Source of the DNA: Bacilli bacterium | Lineage (GTDB): Bacteria > Bacillota_I > Bacilli_A > RF39 > UBA660 | Assembly: GCA_017888105.1 (NCBI GenBank) | Contig: JAGHGS010000152.1 | Location: 1 to 9,921 of the forward strand | DNA: 9,921 nucleotides | Direction: 5' to 3' | Shown: positions 5,547 to 9,921 of the stretch, one piece after another | How the letters are laid out: each line of letters starts with the position of its first letter | Numbering within the stretch: the stretch's first letter is position 1 | The notes under the pieces: generated by a model | Told to the model about the DNA's origin: nothing | The model's database searches: none | The model's input: only the letters and a program-made list of their open reading frames with translations | Made by a program: the position numbers and the translations under genes

Positions 5547-6722
5547 TTAATCTTTATTCTTTAACTGAAAGACTTTTACTTTCCTACAATGAACAAAAGA
5601 AAAAATTAAAGAGTACACAGTTGAAAATAATTGTCCAATATACGTACAAAAAGCACTAGGAATAAAAGAGCAAAGTATCCTAACTATGTTTGATATAGAA
5701 TAATTTAAATTAATATACTTACTATTCATATTTATTTGAATGTAACTAAGACGATAAGCAAGAAGCGGAAATACAAGCATATCGATAAATTGAACAGATA
5801 ATAAAATAATTAAAACACTTAAATCTGGAGTATAATACCAATACAAAACAAGATTCATAAATAAAGTACTAGCAAATAATAAAGCAAATAATTTATAAGC
5901 ATTTTTAAGACTTTCTTTATAATTAAATTGGTCTTTTGCTAAATCAATTTTAGAAGCAACCTCAATACTTGATAAAGCATCCCATTGGGCATCTGTTGTT
6001 AGTGCCTCAAAATTAATTGCATTTAAATATTTCGTTCCATAAGAAAAACTATTACCAAAACCGATTCCATAAATGAGAAACATACTAAGGTTATCTAAAA
6101 GGCCAAAAGAAGTAAACCGAACATTATCTATAAAGCAAATATTCCATTTAGAAAATCGAAAATATAAAACAAAAACATAACAAATCATCAAAAACTGAAT
6201 AATCAAACTAACGACTATTGCATACATTTCACTTTGAGCAATGATTGAAAAAATAATAATTGAAGAAAAGCTAAGTAAATGATAAGTAATATTCATTTTA
6301 TTAGCACTATTATTTTTATTTTCATAATAAAGTTTTTGACTAAATATTTGAATTAAAAAACTAAAATAAATTTGAATAACAGAATAAATACCAAAATTAT
6401 GATAAACAGAAACATCCATACTCATAATTCTTATGTATTCATCAATATTAAAAATAATTAAAATAGTAAATAATCCTACGATAATAGTTCCAAAAAGTAA
6501 ATTAGAAGAAACAACATTTTCCTTTTTAAGCTTTTGTTCTGTAATATTTGGTCCAATTCCAAAAAGAGACACAAAAAGTAAATAAATAAATTGTAATGGA
6601 TACGTTAAAGAAAAAACATTCGATATTTCCTTAGTTAAAATAAAGCCTAAAAGCATCCAAGTAATAATTGGCATAATAGAAGATAATAAGGTATCTAAAC
6701 TAATCTGTAATAAACGTTTCAT
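5547..6722 (-). CDS. Polytopic membrane protein, possibly MATE/MOP-type transporter
   Basis: The 391-residue protein has roughly ten hydrophobic segments and a basic, Lys-rich end. The N-terminus (LDTLLSSIMPIITWMLLGFI) and a soluble loop between segments (TTDAQWDALSSIEVASKIDL, then AKDQFNYKESLKNAY) recall MATE-like members of the MOP flippase superfamily, but it is shorter than the usual 440-460 residues. I see no decisive motif, so substrate and mechanism are open. The start lies 4 nt after the stop of the S66 gene and lacks a clear ribosome site, which suggests translational coupling with it. No convincing terminator follows. Confidence 0.6.
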   Translation of the reverse strand: MKRLLQISLDTLLSSIMPIITWMLLGFILTKEISNVFSLTYPLQFIYLLFVSLFGIGPNITEQKLKKENVVSSNLLFGTIIVGLFTILIIFNIDEYIRIMSMDVSVYHNFGIYSVIQIYFSFLIQIFSQKLYYENKNNSANKMNITYHLLSFSSIIIFSIIAQSEMYAIVVSLIIQFLMICYVFVLYFRFSKWNICFIDNVRFTSFGLLDNLSMFLIYGIGFGNSFSYGTKYLNAINFEALTTDAQWDALSSIEVASKIDLAKDQFNYKESLKNAYKLFALLFASTLFMNLVLYWYYTPDLSVLIILLSVQFIDMLVFPLLAYRLSYIQINMNSKYINLNYSISNIVRILCSFIPSAFCTYIGQLFSTVYSLIFSFVHCRKVKVFQLKNKD

Positions 6723-6726
6723 AATT

Positions 6727-7740
6727 TTATTTTAATTCAAACTTTATAGTTCCCTTTCCATCTTTAGATGTTATTATGGCATATCCACCATTAATAATCG
6801 TCATTCTAGGTGCTACATGACCAAAATCAGCATCCAAAATAATTGGAACTTGAAGTTCTCCTAGTACTCTTTTAACTGCTTCTTCCATAGTAAGACCAAA
6901 ATTACTATTATGACTCCCACTTCTACCAAAAATCACCCCATTAGAATATTGAAACCAACCATTATCTTTAAATTTCCATAAAGTACGAACCAAATCTTCC
7001 ATAGATAATTCACAATTATCAAAATACCAAATAATTCCATCATCTTTATACTTATCTATAAATTCAAGTGTCTTATCAAACCGAGTTCCAAAAAGTTCAG
7101 TAATAATATCAATACATCCACCAATCATTCTTCCTTTCATCACTATTTCTTCTTCATGATTTAAATTCTTCCAATAAACAGGTGTATCTAAATGATATTC
7201 TTCTACTCCAGTAACAGGTTCTTTCCACTCACCTTCATACTTAGAAAAACTTTTTTGCAAAACCAGTTTCCCTTCCAAAATATCAAGATTATTTTGAATA
7301 GATTCATGCCAATTTTCCATTCCAAATCCTACAAAATTATGTCCATAAATAGTAGCAATATCCAAATTAGTAGTAATAGTAAATAATAATCCAGTTGGAT
7401 CCGAATACCCTTGCAACCATTTAATATTTTCTTTAACAATCGAAAAATCAAAATAAGATAACATTTCTAATAAAAATTCCCCTCCAGTTGCACAAACAAT
7501 CGCAGAAACATCTTTATTTTGATATAATTTTTTTAATTCTAACGCTCTAATCTTTGCATCACAACTAGCATAATCTAGATTAAATCGAACATGAGATGTC
7601 TCTAAAATTTGATAACCATTTTTATTAAACTTTAAAGTAGCCATATTTAACTGATTGACTTTTACCTCTCTAGTTACTCCGTTTGATGGAGCACAAACAC
7701 CTATAACATCCCCTTTTTGTATAAACTTTGGATAAATCAT
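6727..7740 (-). CDS. S66 (LD-carboxypeptidase/MccF-like) family protein lacking the usual Ser
   Basis: I choose ATG 7738-7740 (337 residues) because AGGAAGTG precedes it; a longer frame from TTG 7776 has no ribosome site. The fold markers of family S66 are present: KGDVIGVCAPSNG near the N-terminus, WLQGYSDPTGLLF in the middle and DADFGHVAPRMTI near the end with the conserved His. At the nucleophile elbow, where LdcA and MccF have GGxxS, this protein has GGEFL, so the catalytic Ser seems to be Leu. The later acidic position reads FDNCE rather than the common LED/LEE type. Known S66 enzymes cleave L,D bonds of muropeptides or inactivate microcin C; here activity is doubtful or works differently. 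It sits just upstream of a membrane protein, suggesting a two-gene unit. Confidence 0.8.
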   Translation of the reverse strand: MIYPKFIQKGDVIGVCAPSNGVTREVKVNQLNMATLKFNKNGYQILETSHVRFNLDYASCDAKIRALELKKLYQNKDVSAIVCATGGEFLLEMLSYFDFSIVKENIKWLQGYSDPTGLLFTITTNLDIATIYGHNFVGFGMENWHESIQNNLDILEGKLVLQKSFSKYEGEWKEPVTGVEEYHLDTPVYWKNLNHEEEIVMKGRMIGGCIDIITELFGTRFDKTLEFIDKYKDDGIIWYFDNCELSMEDLVRTLWKFKDNGWFQYSNGVIFGRSGSHNSNFGLTMEEAVKRVLGELQVPIILDADFGHVAPRMTIINGGYAIITSKDGKGTIKFELK

Positions 7741-7779
7741 ATCATCACTTCCTAACAATAGTTTATCATCATCCAATAG

Positions 7780-7807
7780 AAAAGAGCAAGAAATAAATTC
7801 TTACTCT
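7780..7807 (-). terminator. Intrinsic terminator of secE-nusG
   Basis: In the minus sense AGAGTAAGAA pairs with TTCTTGCTCT (one U-G) around a 5-nt loop and runs into a short U-tract. The stem begins on the nusG stop codon. A weak promoter (TTGCTC, 18 nt, TAAACT) may start inside it for the S66 gene, but that is tentative. Confidence 0.65.
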
Positions 7808-8339
7808 ATGCTTTACTAACTTGATAAACTTCAACTTCAACTGGTGTTTCTTGTCCAAATAAATCAATTAAAACATTTAAACGATTATTTTCTAAGTCAA
7901 TACTATCTACTTTACCCATCATACCTTTAAATGGACCATCAATAATACTTACTTTATCACCAACCGCCATCTCTGATTCAATATTAACACGACTCATACC
8001 CATACCAGCGAGTATTTTATCAATTTCACTAGGTAACAAAGGAGTAGGTTTTGCTCCTTTACCACTAGAACCAATAAATCCAGTTACACCTGGAGTATTA
8101 CGAACAATGTACCATGCCTCATCACTCATGATCATTTCTACAAGCACATATCCTGGAAACATTTTCTTTTTCTTTTCTTTTTTTACACCATCTTTTACTT
8201 CTACTTCCGTAGTTTCAGGAACAATAACTCGAAAAATATAATCTTGCATTCCCATAGATTCAGTTCTAGCTTCTAGTTTTTCTTTCACTTTTGATTCATG
8301 ACCAGAATACGTATTAACAACATACCACTCTTTTTCCAT
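7806..8339 (-). CDS. nusG: Transcription termination/antitermination factor NusG
   Basis: This 177-residue NusG is of normal size. The NGN domain (about 1-105) binds RNA polymerase and shows WYVVNTYSGHE at 5-15, MFPGYVLVEM at 60-69 and NTPGVTGFIG. The KOW domain follows from about residue 125 with VGDKVSIIDGPFKGMMGKV and contacts ribosomal protein S10 or Rho in known systems. Its ATG shares one base with the secE stop (TAATG), with a GGGGGC-type ribosome site inside secE. Many Bacillota follow nusG with rplK-rplA; here an immediate terminator and unrelated genes follow. Confidence 0.97.
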   Translation of the reverse strand: MEKEWYVVNTYSGHESKVKEKLEARTESMGMQDYIFRVIVPETTEVEVKDGVKKEKKKKMFPGYVLVEMIMSDEAWYIVRNTPGVTGFIGSSGKGAKPTPLLPSEIDKILAGMGMSRVNIESEMAVGDKVSIIDGPFKGMMGKVDSIDLENNRLNVLIDLFGQETPVEVEVYQVSKA

Positions 8340-8602
8340 TAGTTAAAAGCCCCCTTTATAAATGACATTAATAAACTTAATAATACAAAGAATATTACTA
8401 AAACTACAATAAAAATAACTGTAGCAGCTGTATATTTTAGCACTTCTTTTTTCGTAGGCCATTTTACTTTAGAAAGTTCTGATTTAACTCCTGCAAAAAA
8501 ACTTTCCTTTTTTACCTTTTTTTCTTTTACTTTCTTTGTCTTTTTTACTTCTGTATTTTTTTTCTCTTTTTTGACATCTTTTACTTCTTCTTTTTTTGCC
8601 AT
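8339..8602 (-). CDS. secE: Protein translocase subunit SecE
   Basis: This 87-residue single-span SecE has a highly lysine-rich N-terminal tail (residues 1-33), the amphipathic family motif SELSKVKWPTKKEV (41-54), and one transmembrane segment at about 59-83. It clamps SecY in the Sec channel. The start is supported by GAGGGG seven bases upstream. It is the first gene of the secE-nusG pair. The long lysine tail is a little more than the minimal 60-70 residue Gram-positive SecE. No rpmG is found upstream, although rpmG often precedes secE. Confidence 0.96.
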   Translation of the reverse strand: MAKKEEVKDVKKEKKNTEVKKTKKVKEKKVKKESFFAGVKSELSKVKWPTKKEVLKYTAATVIFIVVLVIFFVLLSLLMSFIKGAFN

Positions 8603-8630
8603 ATTGCTTCCCCTCTAAATTAAAGTATTT

Positions 8631-8649
8631 AAAAAAACACTTTCGTGTT
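8631..8649 (-). promoter_or_regulatory. Small GAAA-loop hairpin with U-run in the secE leader
   Basis: AACAC and GTGTT form a 5-bp stem capped by a GAAA tetraloop and followed by a run of seven U, almost at the predicted transcript start. It could act as a weak attenuator or protect the 5' end. The stem is short for an efficient terminator. Confidence 0.4.
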
Positions 8650-8656
8650 CATCTAT

Positions 8657-8685
8657 AATTTAACATAAAACCAACAAATTTGCAA
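8657..8685 (-). promoter_or_regulatory. Promoter of secE-nusG
   Basis: TTGCAA (8680-8685), 17 nt and TAAATT (8657-8662), with an extended -10 TG just upstream, give a near-consensus sigma-A promoter. Transcription would begin near 8650, leaving a leader of about 45 nt. Confidence 0.75.
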
Positions 8686-8749
8686 GACTATTTATACAGA
8701 TTTTTTAAGAATTTATGCTAAAATCAAAACCATCTTCCCAAAATTAAAA

Positions 8750-9526
8750 TTATCGATCCAAAACATATCCCAAAACCAATCCAATACCAAATATCAATAT
8801 TAAAAAAATATTAATAGAATTACTAACATTTAAAAATAACAATAAAACCGAAGATAACGAAAAAGCAAAAATAACAACATTCGTTTCATTTTTCCATCTC
8901 TGAAACAAATAATACATAAGATAACACGTAAAAATAACACCAAGTACCAACCCTACTAAATAAAGTATAAAAAGAAATGAAAAAGGATTTCCTAAAATAG
9001 TTAAAACAAATTCATAAGATCCAAGCATCATAAAAATTGCCGTTCCACTAATTCCCGGAACAATCGAAGTTATCGCATCAATTCCTCCAAGCAAAATAAC
9101 ATAAAAATAATGAAAAATAGAATTTTGAAATACAAAAACATCCTTACTTTCTAAAAAAGGAATAGAAAACAATAGAAAAAAAGCAACTAAAAAAAGAATT
9201 TTATTTTTCCGTTTAAAAGAAACATTTTTCTTAAATTGAAATACAGTTCCCATAATAAGCCCTAAAAACAAATAAATTGTAATATCATAATAATTGCTAA
9301 GCAAAAAAAGAATCACTTTACTAAATAAAATAATTGCTAAAAAAAGACCAATTCCAAAATTAAAAAGCAAAGAAAAATGTTTCTTTTTATCATCAAAAAA
9401 CTTTGTAACTGCTTCCATCAAAGGTTCATAAATACCCATAAATATTGCAAGCATTGACCCACTAACACCAGGTATAATCTTTCCAACTCCCACAATAAAC
9501 CCTTGAATAATCAATTTCAAATTCAT
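8750..9526 (-). CDS. DUF368 family membrane protein, PopT-like undecaprenyl-phosphate translocase candidate
   Basis: This 258-residue protein has about eight hydrophobic segments and the twin family motifs: GKIIPGVSGSMLAIFMGIYE near the N-terminus (15-34) and IVPGISGTAIFMMLGSYE in the second half (about 155-172). These pseudo-symmetric PGxSG repeats define DUF368. Members named PopT were shown in other bacteria to return undecaprenyl phosphate, the lipid carrier of cell-wall synthesis, across the membrane; the role here is by homology. The start is supported by GGTGA seven bases before ATG. It lies between the second surface gene and secE, all on the minus strand. The terminator at 9550-9579 separates it from the gene upstream. 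No clear promoter was found. Confidence 0.88.
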   Translation of the reverse strand: MNLKLIIQGFIVGVGKIIPGVSGSMLAIFMGIYEPLMEAVTKFFDDKKKHFSLLFNFGIGLFLAIILFSKVILFLLSNYYDITIYLFLGLIMGTVFQFKKNVSFKRKNKILFLVAFFLLFSIPFLESKDVFVFQNSIFHYFYVILLGGIDAITSIVPGISGTAIFMMLGSYEFVLTILGNPFSFLFILYLVGLVLGVIFTCYLMYYLFQRWKNETNVVIFAFSLSSVLLLFLNVSNSINIFLILIFGIGLVLGYVLDR

Positions 9527-9549
9527 CTATTTCACCAATACAATATATG

Positions 9550-9579
9550 AAAAAAGATTAATTTTAAAAACTAATCTTT
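9550..9579 (-). terminator. Intrinsic terminator of the right surface-protein gene
   Basis: In the minus sense AAAGATTAGTTTT pairs with AAAATTAATCTTT (one mismatch) and ends in a six-U run. It lies about 95 nt after the stop of the upstream surface gene and about 25 nt before the DUF368 start. The stem is AT-rich, so termination may be partial. Confidence 0.6.
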
Positions 9580-9672
9580 AATAACAAAAATTTCCAAAAC
9601 AATTACTTTAAAATGCATACAACAACAATTAAATTCCAATTATTTCTATATCAAAATTTCAAAGCTTTACAT

Positions 9673-9921
9673 TTAATTTACAATATAAGGATTACTAATA
9701 GTTCCACTTCCTGTTATTGTATTATCAGCCCTCAGACTGATTACTGGGCGCACACCCGGAGCGGCCCAATTCACGTTGTTGTTGTTGAGGTAGCCATCCG
9801 AATTCACAAGGAACACGCTGGCAAGTGGAGAGTCATACGGAGACATGGTCCAATAAATGTTTCCTGTGTAAAGGTAATATCCATAGTTAGATGTTGTTCC
9901 GGCTGCCCCTGCATACATGAC
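9673..9921 (-). CDS. 3' end of a second surface protein with DGR-type variable C-terminus (partial)
   Basis: Only the last 82 codons are inside the window; the frame enters from the right edge, and the first Met is internal (the matching place in the left gene reads EVIMAG). It contains YLYTGNIYWTMSP, a variable stretch, VFLVNSDGYLNNNNV, GVRPVISLRAD and the end GTISNPYIVN. It is a paralogue of the left surface protein over this length. The scaffold bases of the variable block are almost identical, while the last 14 codons are AT-rich and diverged. No hairpin follows the stop at once, unlike the left copy. The anchor and outer domains are presumed to lie beyond the edge. Confidence 0.75.
   Translation of the reverse strand, partial: VMYAGAAGTTSNYGYYLYTGNIYWTMSPYDSPLASVFLVNSDGYLNNNNVNWAAPGVRPVISLRADNTITGSGTISNPYIVN
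9724..9853 (-). repeat. Candidate DGR variable region 2 (VR2)
   Basis: It aligns with 305-440. The hypervariable core is 9757-9837. Compared with VR1 it is four codons shorter between CCG and GTG-TTC and one codon longer between GTG-AAT and GGT. Adenine-position changes continue into the 3' scaffold (AAT/AGT and AAG/AGG). Confidence 0.65.

Noticed and set aside
7192..7386. A 64-codon frame on the plus strand
   Set aside because: It is fully antisense to the well-supported S66 gene, with no start signal.
9580..9672. An ACAACAACAA run as a template repeat fragment
   Set aside because: It is too short and lacks the flanking scaffold bases; it looks like low-complexity AT-rich spacer.
1..9921. 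CRISPR arrays, tRNA or rRNA genes
   Set aside because: No regularly spaced repeats and no cloverleaf or rRNA signature were seen on either strand.

Overview
This is an AT-rich bacterial window of about 9.9 kb. It reads with standard stop codons (TGA is a real stop and Trp is TGG), has Bacillota-style Shine-Dalgarno sites, compact gene order and many U-tailed hairpins. Its gene content (NusG, SecE, a DUF368/PopT-like protein, a taurine/thiamine-precursor type ABC operon, ORF6N and DUF4143 remnants, and surface proteins with a GVRPV C-terminus) fits an uncultured host-associated, low-GC member of the Bacillota or Mycoplasmatota. The taxonomic placement is inference.

Layout. Positions 1-247 hold stacked stem-loops and the possible start of a gene running off the left edge. 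Positions 248-1543 (-) encode a membrane-anchored surface protein. Its last part contains a GC-richer, hypervariable block of the kind diversified by diversity-generating retroelements (DGRs). It has its own strong promoter and a long leader. At 1761-2441 (-) lies the decayed C-terminal half of an AAA/DUF4143 ATPase. At 2673-5182 (+) is a tight three-gene ABC importer operon (substrate-binding protein, ATPase, permease) ending in a clear terminator. At 5190-5463 (-) is a frameshifted ORF6N antirepressor remnant. At 5547-7740 (-) an S66 peptidase-like gene is followed by a polytopic, possibly MATE-like membrane protein. At 7806-8602 (-) is a secE-nusG operon with a strong promoter and a terminator. 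At 8750-9526 (-) is a DUF368/PopT-like undecaprenyl-phosphate translocase candidate. At 9673-9921 (-) is the 3' end of a second surface protein with the same variable block; it continues past the right edge.

The most interesting signal is the pair of C-terminal variable blocks at the two ends of the window. Over a 48-nt gap-free stretch they differ at 7 positions. All 7 are at first or second codon positions, mostly in NNC/NNT codons, while the surrounding GC-richer scaffold is identical. That is the footprint of adenine-directed mutagenic retrohoming. No template repeat, Avd or reverse transcriptase is visible here, so the machinery must lie elsewhere if it exists. The left copy is followed by a bulged hairpin over its stop codon and by further stem-loops; the right copy lacks this. 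The two copies also differ in length by whole codons, which suggests two templates or an older divergence.

The housekeeping genes (secE-nusG, PopT-like) sit between accessory material. The ABC operon is flanked on both sides by decayed genes, so this stretch looks like a turnover zone. I could not tell what the ABC importer carries.
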